From: Halopseudomonas oceani
Lineage (GTDB): Bacteria > Pseudomonadota > Gammaproteobacteria > Pseudomonadales > Pseudomonadaceae
Reading direction: 5' to 3'
Assembly (NCBI RefSeq): GCF_002903165.1
Contig: NZ_PPSK01000007.1
Location: 62,001 to 126,000 of the forward strand
Length of the DNA stretch: 64,000 nt
Shown: in pieces, positions 8,119-16,914 of the stretch
Position numbering within the stretch: position 1 is the stretch's first letter
Layout: each line of letters begins with the position of its first letter
Translations under genes and position numbers: made by a program
Notes under the pieces: model-generated
What the model saw: only the letters and a program-made list of their open reading frames with translations
What the model was told of the DNA's origin: nothing
Databases searched by the model: none

Positions 8119-9570
8119 ATGTCGCAGTCCAATAGCGATGCAAATGGCGTTCTGAAGCGCTCAACGATTTTGCTCCACGGGTCCATCGGCATGCCGTTGG
8201 CCATCATCGGCTACCCTCTGGTGGTCTACCTTCCCCCGTTTTATGCCCAGGAAGTGGGCTTGAATATGGCGCTGATGGCGCTGGTGCTGGTCATCGCCCG
8301 ACTATCTGACGTTGTCACTGACCCGCTGATCGGGACTCTGAGCGATCGCTGGCGCACGCGCTTTGGTCGTCGCAAGCCCTGGCTGGTGATGGGGGTGCCG
8401 CTGATGCTGGCGGGAACGGTGATGATCTTTATGCCACCGGACGGGACGGGGATTGGTCATCTGCTGTTGTGGACGGTGCTGATGTACCTGGGCTGGACCA
8501 TGGTGACCCTGCCGTATGGCGCGTGGGGGGCAGAGCTGTCCAACCAGTACCACCAGCGCAGTCGTGTGGTGGCTTCCCGCGAGGGGTTTGTGCTGATCGG
8601 GCTGTTTCTGGCGGCGCTGGCACCGGCGCTGGTGCAGGCGTTGGGCGCGCGTTATCAGGCGGGTCAAACCGACGGTTGGCTGATGGAGACAGCGGTATTG
8701 CTGTTCGGCAAGGATGGTCAGCTGGGTATCGGCTACGGTCCGATTCTCGCCGTCATGGCCTGGATGCTGCTGATTCTGTTGCCGCTGACCGTGTTCTGGG
8801 TGGTGGGGGCGGTCAAGGAAGCGCCGCCGCAATCGGCTGAGCGGACTGACTGGAAGAAAGGGCTGCGGGTCATGAAGAACAACGGCCCATTCAAGCGGAT
8901 GATTCTGATGCTGCTGGTGGTGGTTACTGGCGAGGCGTTCCGCAACGCGCTGTCAGTGTTTTTCATGCAGCACGTCATTCAGATCCAGGGCCAGATTGGT
9001 CTGATGTATCTGTTGTATTTCGGCATCGGTATTCTCGGCATTCCGTTCTGGCTGCATGTGGGCAAACGCATTGGCAAGCACCGCGCATTCTGTGCTGCGC
9101 TGGCCATCTCCAGCACCAGTATCCTCGGCATGTTTTTCCTTGGGGCTGGGCAGCTGTTGCCCTTTGCCGTGCTGTTTGCGATCAAGGGCTTCTGTTTTGC
9201 CGCATTCCAGTTTTTGCCGCTGTCGATGCTGGCCGATATTGTCGACCTGGATACCGCTCGTAGCCGGGAGCATCGCACTGGTCTGTTCTTCGCCATCAGT
9301 GGCATGGCGCAGAAAGCGGCGATGGCGTTGGGCCTGGGTTTGTCGCTTGGTCTACTGTCGCTGGTCGGCTTTGATGCCAAGGCGGTTGAACACAGCGCCG
9401 AGCAGCTGTTGTCGCTTCGGGTGCTCTATATTCTGGGGCCGGTGCTGCTGTACATGACGGCGTTTGTCATTGCCTGGCGCTATCCGTTGACGGCGGAGCG
9501 GCAAGAGCGCATCCACGGTTGGGTGGTGCGTCGCGAAGCCCGCCTGAGTGTTACTGCCGCGTCGCGCTGA
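8119..9570 (+). CDS. GPH-type MFS transporter (sugar:cation symporter family, MFS_2)
   Basis: A 483-residue integral membrane protein of the glycoside-pentoside-hexuronide:cation symporter type. The family signature is DVVTDPLIGTLSDRWRTRFGRRKPW near residues 63-96, a conserved MFS loop 2-3. LPYGAWGAELS and the C-terminal half's DIVDLDTARSREHRTGLFFA also fit. Family members import glycosides or uronides, and MFS_2 relatives can move lysolipids; the substrate here is not shown. The next gene encodes an MFS-acyltransferase fusion, so a lipid-related substrate is conceivable. Confidence 0.85.
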   Translation: MSQSNSDANGVLKRSTILLHGSIGMPLAIIGYPLVVYLPPFYAQEVGLNMALMALVLVIARLSDVVTDPLIGTLSDRWRTRFGRRKPWLVMGVPLMLAGTVMIFMPPDGTGIGHLLLWTVLMYLGWTMVTLPYGAWGAELSNQYHQRSRVVASREGFVLIGLFLAALAPALVQALGARYQAGQTDGWLMETAVLLFGKDGQLGIGYGPILAVMAWMLLILLPLTVFWVVGAVKEAPPQSAERTDWKKGLRVMKNNGPFKRMILMLLVVVTGEAFRNALSVFFMQHVIQIQGQIGLMYLLYFGIGILGIPFWLHVGKRIGKHRAFCAALAISSTSILGMFFLGAGQLLPFAVLFAIKGFCFAAFQFLPLSMLADIVDLDTARSREHRTGLFFAISGMAQKAAMALGLGLSLGLLSLVGFDAKAVEHSAEQLLSLRVLYILGPVLLYMTAFVIAWRYPLTAERQERIHGWVVRREARLSVTAASR

Positions 9571-9589
9571 GCTGCGTTATTACCGATTT

Positions 9590-9622
9590 TGTCGGCACAT
9601 TCCGCGCGCGGATGTGCCGACA
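9590..9622. repeat. Strong stem-loop between transporter genes
   Basis: TGTCGGCACAT and ATGTGCCGACA form a perfect 11-base stem around TCCGCGCGCGG, which is itself self-complementary. It follows the stop at 9570 but has only a weak T-tract, so it may be a terminator, an mRNA-stabilising hairpin or a palindromic repeat. Confidence 0.6.
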
Positions 9623-9711
9623 TTGGGTATGCTGGCGTCCTGAATAGGATCCGGGTGGTCATTTTATATCACCCGATACGCCGCAAATCTGATCGGAAGG
9701 ATCGCAAGATC

Positions 9712-11589
9712 ATGTCGGAACACTCGCAGTTTCGTTTGCTCGGCAGCAAACGTTTTCTCCCTTTCTTCATCAGCCAGTTGCTTGGTGCCTTTAACGACAA
9801 CCTGTTTAAACAGGCGCTGATTCTGGCGATCCTGTTCAAGCTCAGCTTCAATACCGACCGCGATCTGCTGATCAATCTCAGTGCCTTGCTGTTTATCCTG
9901 CCGTTCTTTCTGTTTTCGGCGCTGGGCGGGCAGTTTGGCGAGAAATTCGACAAGGACATGCTGATCCGGCGTATCAAGCTGGGCGAGGTCGGCATCATGC
10001 TGCTGGGGGCGCTTGGCCTCTGGCTCGGTAGTCTGCCGCTGTTGCTGGTGGTGCTATTCGCGATGGGCACGCAGTCGGCGCTGTTCGGTCCGGTCAAGTA
10101 TTCGATCCTGCCGCAGGCGCTGGCAGAGGACGAACTGGTCGGCGGCAATGCGCTGGTCGAGATGGGCACTTTTCTGGCGATTCTGGGCGGTACACTCTGC
10201 GCAGGCATCCTGATGGCTTCTGGGGGCTGGGCCGCGCTGGTGGGTGGTTCGGTGGTTCTGGTGGCCATTGGTGGCTATCTGGCGGCGTGCCGAATCCCTG
10301 CGGCCAGCGCCGGCCTGCCGAACCTGGCCATTGACTGGAACATCTTCCGTCAGTCCTGGGCCATTCTGCGGTTGGGTCTGAAAGAGCAGGTTCCCTCGGT
10401 ATCGCGCTCGATTCTCGGCAACTCCTGGTTCTGGTTCCTCGGCGCAACCTATCTGACGCAGATCCCCGGTTTTGCCAAGGACTACCTGCACGGTGATGAA
10501 AGCGTGGTGACGCTGATTCTGACCGTCTTCTCGGTCGGTATCGCGCTGGGCTCGGTGCTGTGCGAACGGTTGTCCGGGCACAAGGTCGAGATTGGTCTGG
10601 TGCCGTTCGGCTCGTTTGGGTTGAGCGTCTTCGGCCTGCTTATCTGGAGCATGTCAGGCAGCATTGCCGTCGGCGCTTCACCCTACGACTGGATAGAATT
10701 GCTCAAGCAGCCGGGCGCCTGGGGCGTGATGGGCAGTATTCTCGGGTTGGGTGTGTTTGGTGGCTTCTACATCGTGCCGCTGTATGCGCTGATTCAGTCG
10801 CGCAGTCATGAGGACGAGCGCGCACGCGTTATCGCCGCCAACAATATTCTCAACGCGTTGTTGATGGTGTGCTCGGCGATTCTCGCGATCGTCATGCTCA
10901 GTGTGCTGGAGCTGTCGATCCCGACCCTGTTCCTGACCATTTCGCTGCTTAACCTGCTGGTCAACGGCTACATCTTCAAGGTGGTGCCCGAGTTCAGCAT
11001 GCGCTTTCTCATCTGGCTGCTGGGCCACTCCATGTACCGGGTTGAGCACCGTAATCTGGAAGCGATTCCGGATGAGGGAGCCTGTGTGCTGGTCTGCAAC
11101 CACGTGTCGTTTGTGGACGCATTGCTGATTGGCGGCGCAGTGCGCCGCCCCGTACGCTTTGTCATGTATTACAAGATTTACCAACTGCCGGTGCTCAACT
11201 TTGTTTTCCGCACCGCCGGTACGGTCCCGATTGCTGGTCGTCAGGAAGACGAGGCGGTGTATGAGGCCGCCTTCAAGCGTATTTCCGAGTATCTGCGGGC
11301 GGGCGAGGTAGTCTGTATCTTCCCGGAGGGCAAGCTGACCGCTGATGGCGAGATGGATGCGTTTCGTGCCGGTATCACGCGTATTCTGGAAAACGACCCG
11401 GTACCGGTCATCCCGATGGCATTGCAGGGGTTGTGGGGCAGCTTCTTCAGCCGTGACCCTAACAAGGGGTTCTTCCGCCGCTTCTGGTCACGGGTCGGGT
11501 TGGTCGCAGGCGAGCCGGTGGCGCCGGAAGCTGCCCTGCCGGACAGCCTGCATCAGCAGGTGCTGACGCTGCGCGGTGATCGCCGCTGA
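9712..11589 (+). CDS. MFS transporter fused to a PlsC-type acyltransferase
   Basis: A 625-residue two-domain protein. Residues 1 to about 420 are an MFS transporter with 10-12 membrane segments and the opening SKRFLPFFISQLLGAFNDNLFKQ, typical of LplT-type lysophospholipid carriers. The rest is a PlsC/LPLAT acyltransferase with the HX4D block (CNHVSFVDALL) and the PEGKLT motif. Such fusions are thought to take up lysophospholipids and re-acylate them in the inner membrane. The acyl-ACP synthetase domain of E. coli Aas is absent, so the acyl donor must come from elsewhere. I chose ATG 9712, after a GGAAGGATCG site, over an upstream frame that crosses the hairpin. Confidence 0.9.
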   Translation: MSEHSQFRLLGSKRFLPFFISQLLGAFNDNLFKQALILAILFKLSFNTDRDLLINLSALLFILPFFLFSALGGQFGEKFDKDMLIRRIKLGEVGIMLLGALGLWLGSLPLLLVVLFAMGTQSALFGPVKYSILPQALAEDELVGGNALVEMGTFLAILGGTLCAGILMASGGWAALVGGSVVLVAIGGYLAACRIPAASAGLPNLAIDWNIFRQSWAILRLGLKEQVPSVSRSILGNSWFWFLGATYLTQIPGFAKDYLHGDESVVTLILTVFSVGIALGSVLCERLSGHKVEIGLVPFGSFGLSVFGLLIWSMSGSIAVGASPYDWIELLKQPGAWGVMGSILGLGVFGGFYIVPLYALIQSRSHEDERARVIAANNILNALLMVCSAILAIVMLSVLELSIPTLFLTISLLNLLVNGYIFKVVPEFSMRFLIWLLGHSMYRVEHRNLEAIPDEGACVLVCNHVSFVDALLIGGAVRRPVRFVMYYKIYQLPVLNFVFRTAGTVPIAGRQEDEAVYEAAFKRISEYLRAGEVVCIFPEGKLTADGEMDAFRAGITRILENDPVPVIPMALQGLWGSFFSRDPNKGFFRRFWSRVGLVAGEPVAPEAALPDSLHQQVLTLRGDRR

Positions 11590-11621
11590 ATCTGTTAGCT
11601 ATTAAAGCTAGGCCAGTGTAG

Positions 11622-11641
11622 GGACGCAGCATGCTGCGTCC
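11622..11641. repeat. CATG-centred 20-base palindrome, copy 1
   Basis: GGACGCAGCATGCTGCGTCC is a perfect 20-base palindrome between the acyltransferase gene and the FKBP gene. The same plan (GGxCxC...CATG...GxGxCC) recurs at 11690 and 14843. Confidence 0.8.
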
Positions 11642-11689
11642 GGCTTGACTGCCGCACTTGGTTGATAACTCACCATGCGGCTGAGCAGC

Positions 11690-11709
11690 GGACGCGACAT
11701 GTCGCGTCC
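11690..11709. repeat. CATG-centred 20-base palindrome, copy 2
   Basis: GGACGCGACATGTCGCGTCC is a perfect palindrome just downstream of the FKBP stop. Copies 1 and 2 lie 48 bases apart in one intergenic gap, like the paired arms of a REP doublet. Confidence 0.8.
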
Positions 11710-11722
11710 CTGCGGCTGGTGA

Positions 11723-12202
11723 TCAGTGGTTGTGGCCACCCACGCCGTGGGCGTGACCGTGAGCCAGCTCTTCCTCGGTTGCCGCGCGCACGTCGAGGAT
11801 TTCGACGTTGAAGGTCAGCTCGCGGCCTGCGAGCGGGTGATTGGTATCAACCACTACCTGCGACAATCCCGGCTTGACCACCACAACCTGGCGCGGGCCT
11901 TGCTCGGTCTGCAGCACGGCGATCATGCCCGGCTTCCACTTTTTGGCACCTTGCAGGTACTTGGCCTGCACTTTTTGCAGGGCGTTCTCGTGCGGCTGGC
12001 CGTAAGCCTTTTCCGGCGGGATGGTGACGGTGAAACTCTCGCCAGCGCTGCGACCTTCCATGGCTTCCACCAGACCATCGATCAGGCCCGCCTGACCATG
12101 CAGGTAGAGCACCGGTTCGTGCTCGCGAGAGGATTCAATCGGGCCATCCGCATCGGACAGGTCGTAGTGAAACTGGACAACGGTTTTCTCGGCAATCTGC
12201 AT
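11723..12202 (-). CDS. FKBP-type peptidyl-prolyl isomerase, SlyD-like
   Basis: A 159-residue cytoplasmic prolyl isomerase and chaperone. It opens with the FKBP start VVQFHYDLSDADG, followed by PVLYLHGQAGLIDGLVEAMEGRSAGE. An insert-in-flap region lies around residues 70-120, and the FKBP fold closes with NHPLAGRELTFNVEILDVR. A His-rich tail (HGHAHGVGGHNH) resembles, in short form, the metal-binding tail of SlyD. It is monocistronic, with palindromic repeats downstream. Confidence 0.9.
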   Translation of the reverse strand: MQIAEKTVVQFHYDLSDADGPIESSREHEPVLYLHGQAGLIDGLVEAMEGRSAGESFTVTIPPEKAYGQPHENALQKVQAKYLQGAKKWKPGMIAVLQTEQGPRQVVVVKPGLSQVVVDTNHPLAGRELTFNVEILDVRAATEEELAHGHAHGVGGHNH

Positions 12203-12276
12203 GGTTCAATCCGTTTGGGTTGAGTGATCAAAGGCCGCCATTATCCAGACTCGCGCAGCATATTTCCATCCGCGGT

Positions 12277-12879
12277 TCAGTCGCCCCAGAGTTCCTCCAG
12301 GCGCGCATCACGGCCGCAGGTGGTGCGGTAGAAGTTATAGCGCAGCGGATTCTTGTGGTAGTAGTCCTGGTGGTACTCCTCGGCGGGGTAGAAGGGCTGA
12401 CGCGGCAGAATCAGAGTCGCTATCGGCTGCTCGAAGCGGCCGGACCGCTCCAGCGCATCGCGCGACGCTTCCAGCAGCGCTTTTTGCTCGTCATTGGCGT
12501 AGTACATCGCACTGCGGTACTGCATGCCGTGGTCGCAGAACTGTGCATTCGGGGTGATTGGGTCAATGGTTTTCCAGAACGCTTCAACCAGTGTTGCGTA
12601 GCTGGTTTTGCTCGGGTCGAAGAACACCGCCACCGATTCGATATGGCCGGTCCCGCCAGCAGACACTTGTTGGTAGCTGGCGCTGCTGGCATCGCCGCCG
12701 GTGTAGCCTGAAATGGTCTCGACGACGCCCGGCATCTTGTCGAAATCCGACTCGGTGCACCAGAAACAGCCCCCTGAGAACACCGCCATTTCCGTGCCGG
12801 CAGGCCCTTCGGTAATCGCCTCATTGGCAAAACTGACCGGCGCAATCAGCAGCAGACCAAGCAGTATTGAGCGGATCAT
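12277..12879 (-). CDS. msrA: Periplasmic peptide-methionine (S)-S-oxide reductase
   Basis: A 200-residue MsrA with a cleavable signal peptide (ILLGLLLIAPVSFANE). The catalytic motif GCFWC has the reactive Cys at about residue 38. Other conserved segments are SGYTGG, GTGHIESVAVFFDP, and the C-terminal PAEEYHQDYYHKNP. It repairs the S-epimer of methionine sulfoxide. Its ATG overlaps the msrB stop (ATGA), so msrB-msrA form an operon in which both sulfoxide epimers are repaired outside the cytoplasm. Confidence 0.93.
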   Translation of the reverse strand: MIRSILLGLLLIAPVSFANEAITEGPAGTEMAVFSGGCFWCTESDFDKMPGVVETISGYTGGDASSASYQQVSAGGTGHIESVAVFFDPSKTSYATLVEAFWKTIDPITPNAQFCDHGMQYRSAMYYANDEQKALLEASRDALERSGRFEQPIATLILPRQPFYPAEEYHQDYYHKNPLRYNFYRTTCGRDARLEELWGD

Positions 12880-13397
12880 GCGTCACCTCGCAGGGCCGGC
12901 ATTGGCTCGCCGGCGGCAATGAACTTAAGCGCCACACCGTTGTTGCACCAGCGCTCGCCGCGCGGTGGCGGACCGTCGTTGAAGACGTGGCCCTGATGCC
13001 CGCCGCAGCGCCCGCAGTGGTACTCGGTGCGCGGCCAGATCAGTGCGTAATCCTGTTTGGTGCCCATGTGGCCGGCAATCGGCTGGGTGAAGCTGGGCCA
13101 GCCGGTTCCGCTGTCAAACTTGTGTTCGGATGAGAACAGCGGCAGATGGCAAGCGGCGCAGACATAGGTGCCGTCCTCGTACAGCTTGTCCAACGGGCTG
13201 CTGCGTGGACGTTCAGTATCTTCCTCGAACAGAACCTTCCAGGCGGCCTCCGAGACCTTGTCGTGCCAGTAGTCCGGGTCGGTATTCAGCGCTTGCACTG
13301 TCGATTCATGGAAGGCATCGGCAGCCTGGACGTTGGTGGTCAACAGGGGCAATGCCGGTGCGGCCAGCAGGCCGGAAAGCAGGGTGCGGCGTTTCAT
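12876..13397 (-). CDS. msrB: Exported peptide-methionine (R)-S-oxide reductase
   Basis: A 173-residue MsrB with an N-terminal twin-arginine signal (MKRRTLLSGLLAAPALPLL ... VQA). Zinc-binding pairs are seen as CAAC and CGRC. GTGWPSFTQP and HCGRCGGHQGHVFNDG are family landmarks. The catalytic Cys lies in RWCNNGVAL, where most relatives have RYCINSAAL, a modest variation. The Tat signal implies folding before export. First gene of msrB-msrA. Confidence 0.92.
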   Translation of the reverse strand: MKRRTLLSGLLAAPALPLLTTNVQAADAFHESTVQALNTDPDYWHDKVSEAAWKVLFEEDTERPRSSPLDKLYEDGTYVCAACHLPLFSSEHKFDSGTGWPSFTQPIAGHMGTKQDYALIWPRTEYHCGRCGGHQGHVFNDGPPPRGERWCNNGVALKFIAAGEPMPALRGDA

Positions 13398-13561
13398 GGT
13401 CGTTCCTGTTCTGTGAGTTCAGCTATCTGACGCCTGACAGGGGCATTTGTTACATCGAGCCTGAATGATCATTCGAAGTGATTGTGGCTGAGACAGCTTG
13501 GCGTTTTGTCCCGGGCCGGATAGGCTATTTAAGCCAATCACATTAACAGGGTAGAACAATA

Positions 13562-14809
13562 ATGATCGGTTCCCGAATGCGTACATGGCTGGTAGGCGCC
13601 TTGCTTACCAGCGGCCTGGTTGCTGGCAGCTGGGCAGACAGTACACCGCACGCCTTTACCCAACAACGGCTCGATGCTTTTGGCGCAGCCATGGCGCAGG
13701 AAGTTCAGCAGGGCCGCATCGCTGGTATTGCAACGCTGGTCTACCAGAACGGTGAGGTGGTACAGCGTGCCCAATACGGATTTGCCGACCGGGAGCAGAA
13801 CAAGCCACTGACGTCTGACAGCCTGTACAAGATTTTCTCGTTGACCAAGCTGGTGACCGGCACCGCGCTGCTGACACTCTACGACGAGGGGCGTTTTGAA
13901 CTGGATGATCCCGTTGGCAAGTATATCCCCGAGCTGCAGAACCTCCGGGTTGCGGTTGCCGACGGGCCCGATGGGATGCCCGAGACCGAGCCGGCAGCGC
14001 ACCCGGTAACCATTCGCGAACTGATGACCCACACAGGTGGCTTCACCTACGGCCGCTTCGGCAATACCCAGGTCGATCAGCTGTACGTCAAGGCGGATAT
14101 TCAGAACCGCGACTCCACCTTTGCTGACATGATGGCCAGGCTGCAGCACATTCCGTTGCTATATCAACCGGGCACCGTATGGAATTACAGCATCTCGGTC
14201 GATATCCAGGCCTATCTGGTTGAGGTGCTGTCGGGTAAGTCGTTTGACGCCTATCTGCAAGAGCGCCTGTTCGACCCGCTGAAGATGGTCGATACCGACT
14301 TTTATGCGCCGGCGGATAAGGCCGAGCGCTTGGCACTGTCCTACAAGCCACAGGAAGATGGCTCACTCGCGCCCCTGCCAAATACACCGTTCCTCAGCAA
14401 GCCGCGGTTTCTCAATGGCGGCGGCGGGCTGATCTCGTCGATGGACGACTACCTGCGGTTCGCGCGCATGTTGCTGGCCGGTGGTGAGCTGGACGGGGTG
14501 CGGATTCTCAAGCCGGAAACGGTTGAGTTGATGCGTCAGAACCAGCTGCCGGAAGGTGTGGACAATATTGGCCCGTTCTTTCCCGGTAACCAGTTTGGCC
14601 TGAACGTGGCGGTGGTCAACGACTCGCCCGCTGCGGGTTACTTGCCCGAAGGCACGTTCTGGTGGTGGGGGATTCAAGGCGCGTGGTGCTGGATTGATCC
14701 GAATAACCAAGCGATTGTGATCGGCATGATGCAGAACACCGACTATCGCCTGTCACGGATGATTCACGGCAAGGCAAGTCGTGCGCTTTACGGGCCATTG
14801 GAGCCCTGA
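13562..14809 (+). CDS. Serine hydrolase of the class C beta-lactamase / esterase family
   Basis: A 415-residue exported protein: signal peptide (LVGALLTSGLVAGSWA) and a beta-lactamase-fold domain with SxxK at Ser93-Leu-Thr-Lys96. The second motif is Tyr209-Ser-Ile, in place of YxN. MTHTGGFTYG, LNGGGGLISSMDDYLRFARML and a C-terminal WWGIQGAWCWIDP fit the EstB-like/penicillin-binding-protein-like branch rather than true AmpC. Likely an esterase or peptidase on small substrates in the periplasm; resistance is not implied. An alternative start at 13577 (MRTW) would shorten the N-terminus by five residues. Confidence 0.85.
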   Translation: MIGSRMRTWLVGALLTSGLVAGSWADSTPHAFTQQRLDAFGAAMAQEVQQGRIAGIATLVYQNGEVVQRAQYGFADREQNKPLTSDSLYKIFSLTKLVTGTALLTLYDEGRFELDDPVGKYIPELQNLRVAVADGPDGMPETEPAAHPVTIRELMTHTGGFTYGRFGNTQVDQLYVKADIQNRDSTFADMMARLQHIPLLYQPGTVWNYSISVDIQAYLVEVLSGKSFDAYLQERLFDPLKMVDTDFYAPADKAERLALSYKPQEDGSLAPLPNTPFLSKPRFLNGGGGLISSMDDYLRFARMLLAGGELDGVRILKPETVELMRQNQLPEGVDNIGPFFPGNQFGLNVAVVNDSPAAGYLPEGTFWWWGIQGAWCWIDPNNQAIVIGMMQNTDYRLSRMIHGKASRALYGPLEP

Positions 14810-14827
14810 TCCGGGGCTCCAATGGCC
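14793..14827. repeat. Perfect 14-base stem-loop across the stop codon of the serine hydrolase gene
   Basis: GGCCATTGGAGCCC (14793-14806) pairs fully with GGGCTCCAATGGCC (14814-14827). The stop codon TGA (14807-14809) lies in the 7-base loop. No T-tract follows, so it is not a classical terminator; it may protect the 3' end of the mRNA. Confidence 0.75.
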
Positions 14828-14842
14828 AGGTGTGGCGAGTGC

Positions 14843-14862
14843 GGGCACGGCATGCCGTGCCC
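14843..14862. repeat. CATG-centred 20-base palindrome, copy 3
   Basis: GGGCACGGCATGCCGTGCCC is a perfect palindrome with the same plan as those at 11622 and 11690. It sits between convergent genes, the usual place for REP-like elements. Confidence 0.8.
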
Positions 14863-14895
14863 CTGCGCTAGGGTAGGGCGACCGTAGCGAAACGG

Positions 14896-16002
14896 TCAGG
14901 CAGAGCGACCGGTATCCAGTACCTGCTCCAGTGGCAGCTGGGCGTGCAGATTGACGCTGCCCTGGGCAGGAAACACCACCAGGTGCTCCGCTGCAACCCG
15001 CAGCCCGACCTCGTCGCCGGGCTGATGATCGGCGTGGCTTGGAAACAGGGCTTCCAGCTGGGTGCCGGTCTGCAGTTGCATGCGGTAGAGGATGGTCGCG
15101 CCCTGGAAGGTACGATCAATAACCCTCGCACGCAGCTCACTGTGAGCGTCTCCCACCAGGTCATCCGGCCGCAACAGCACATCGACCGCGCCGCCGACGG
15201 GCAACTGATAGGCGCGATTACCGTGAATCACTCCCAGCTCGGTCTGCACGGTGTCGCTGGAGAGCAGTTGCCCACGAATGAAGTAGCCCTGACCGATGAA
15301 GCTGGCAACAAAGGGCGTCGCCGGTTCGTGGTAGAGGTTATACGGGGTGTCCCACTGCTGCAGCTGGCCGTCCTTCAGCACGCCGACGTGATCGCACACG
15401 GCGAAGGCCTCGGCCTGGTCATGGGTCACCAGCATGGCGCTGATACCGCGTGACTTGAGGATGTCGCGCACTTCAGCCGAGAGCCGGCGGCGCAGTTCAC
15501 CATCGAGATTGGAGAAGGGTTCATCCAGCAACAGCAAACGCGGGTTGGGAGCCATGGCCCGAGCCAGCGCGACACGTTGCTGTTGACCGCCGGACAGCTC
15601 ATGCGGGTAGCGCGAGCCCAGCTTGTCCAGCTTGACCAGAGCGAGCAGCTCTTCAACGAGCCGTTTACGCTCCGGGCTCTTGTGAATACCAAAGCCCACA
15701 TTCTCGGCGACGGTCAGATGCGGGAACAGTGCATAGTCCTGAAATACCATGCCAATCTGCCGCTGCTCGGGGGCAATGCGCAGGGTTGGGGTGCTCAGGG
15801 CCTTGCCGTCGAGCAGGATTTCGCCGCCGGTAATGGGTTCAAATCCGGCGATAGCGCGCAGGGTCGTGGTTTTACCGCAACCGGAGGGGCCCAGCAGACA
15901 GCCGATGTCGCCTTCGCGCAGACGAATGTTCAGGTCGTTGACGATCAGCTGCTGGCCGTAGCTGCATTTGAGGTTGTTCAGCTCTAGTACCGGGCTGGAC
16001 AT
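14896..16002 (-). CDS. ABC transporter ATP-binding protein, FbpC/PotA-like
   Basis: A 368-residue importer-type ATPase. Walker A GPSGCGKTT (residues 38-46), signature LSGGQQQR, Walker B LLLLDEPFSNLD and the switch His (VTHDQ) are all present. The C-terminal ~130 residues form a TOBE-like domain, as in ferric-iron, spermidine or maltose importer ATPases. No permease or binding-protein gene is nearby, so its partner is elsewhere. The gene starts 6 bases after the argF stop and is probably co-transcribed. The same argF-ATPase pairing occurs in other pseudomonads. Confidence 0.88.
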   Translation of the reverse strand: MSSPVLELNNLKCSYGQQLIVNDLNIRLREGDIGCLLGPSGCGKTTTLRAIAGFEPITGGEILLDGKALSTPTLRIAPEQRQIGMVFQDYALFPHLTVAENVGFGIHKSPERKRLVEELLALVKLDKLGSRYPHELSGGQQQRVALARAMAPNPRLLLLDEPFSNLDGELRRRLSAEVRDILKSRGISAMLVTHDQAEAFAVCDHVGVLKDGQLQQWDTPYNLYHEPATPFVASFIGQGYFIRGQLLSSDTVQTELGVIHGNRAYQLPVGGAVDVLLRPDDLVGDAHSELRARVIDRTFQGATILYRMQLQTGTQLEALFPSHADHQPGDEVGLRVAAEHLVVFPAQGSVNLHAQLPLEQVLDTGRSA

Positions 16003-16008
16003 ACCGTC

Positions 16009-16914
16009 TCACTCAACCAGCAGGAATTCGACCAGCGCCTTTTGAGCGTGCAGGCGGTTTTCGGCCTGATCCCAGACAACGCTGCGCGGATCGTCCATCA
16101 ACTCGGCGCTGACTTCTTCGCCACGGTGGGCCGGCAGGCAGTGCATGAATAATACGGACTCATCGGCCGCATCGAGCATGGCCGGGGTGACCTGATAGGG
16201 CGCGAACTGCTTCAGGCGCGCCTCTGCTTCGTCTTCCTGGCCCATGGACGCCCAGACATCGGTATTGACCAGATGGGCGCCGGCAACGGCTTCCATCGGA
16301 TCGCGCATCACGGTTACGCGGTCACCGGCCTGTTCGAGGAACTGCGCCGACGGCTCATAGCCTTCCGGGCAGGCGACGCGAAGCTGGAAGTCAAACTGGA
16401 TGGCAGCCTGAATAAAGGTGTTGCACATGTTGTTGCCATCGCCAATCCAGGCCACGGTTTTGCCCTTGATCGGGCCGCGGTGCTCCAGATAGGTCTGCAT
16501 GTCGGCGAGCAACTGGCAAGGATGCAGGTCGTCGCTCAGACCATTGATGATCGGCACCTTGGAGTACTGGGCAAAGGTTTCTAGTGTCTCGTGGGCGAAG
16601 GTGCGGATCATGATCGCATCGCACATGCTGGACAGCACACGGGCACTGTCTTCGATCGGCTCGCCACGGCCCAACTGGGTGTCACGCGGAGACAGGAAGA
16701 TGGCCTGGCCACCCAGATGAATCATGCCGGCTTCGAAGGAGACGCGGGTACGGGTAGAGGCCTTTTCGAAGATCATCCCCAGTACGCGGTTTTTCAGCGG
16801 CTCGTACACCACGCCCTGGCGATGCAGTGACTTGAGTTCGATGCCACGTTTGATCAGGCCAATGAGTTCTGCTTCGGAGCAGTCCATCAGCGATAGAAAG
16901 TGCCGTGTAGTCAT
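16009..16914 (-). CDS. argF: Ornithine carbamoyltransferase, anabolic
   Basis: Joins ornithine and carbamoyl phosphate to give citrulline in arginine synthesis. The carbamoyl-phosphate loop [11 protein letters not shown], the ornithine-side [13 protein letters not shown] and [12 protein letters not shown] are present. From ATG 16914 (MTTRHFLSL) the protein has 301 residues, the usual size for pseudomonad ArgF. A longer upstream frame to 16998 adds an unconserved Gly/Ser/Arg-rich stretch and was not used. Confidence 0.95.
   Translation of the reverse strand: MTTRHFLSLMDCSEAELIGLIKRGIELKSLHRQGVVYEPLKNRVLGMIFEKASTRTRVSFEAGMIHLGGQAIFLSPRDTQLGRGEPIEDSARVLSSMCDAIMIRTFAHETLETFAQYSKVPIINGLSDDLHPCQLLADMQTYLEHRGPIKGKTVAWIGDGNNMCNTFIQAAIQFDFQLRVACPEGYEPSAQFLEQAGDRVTVMRDPMEAVAGAHLVNTDVWASMGQEDEAEARLKQFAPYQVTPAMLDAADESVLFMHCLPAHRGEEVSAELMDDPRSVVWDQAENRLHAQKALVEFLLVE

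Noticed and set aside
13562-14809. True class C beta-lactamase (AmpC)
   Set aside because: SxxK is present but YxN is YSI and the C-terminal KTG triad is not clear; an esterase/PBP-like hydrolase is more likely.
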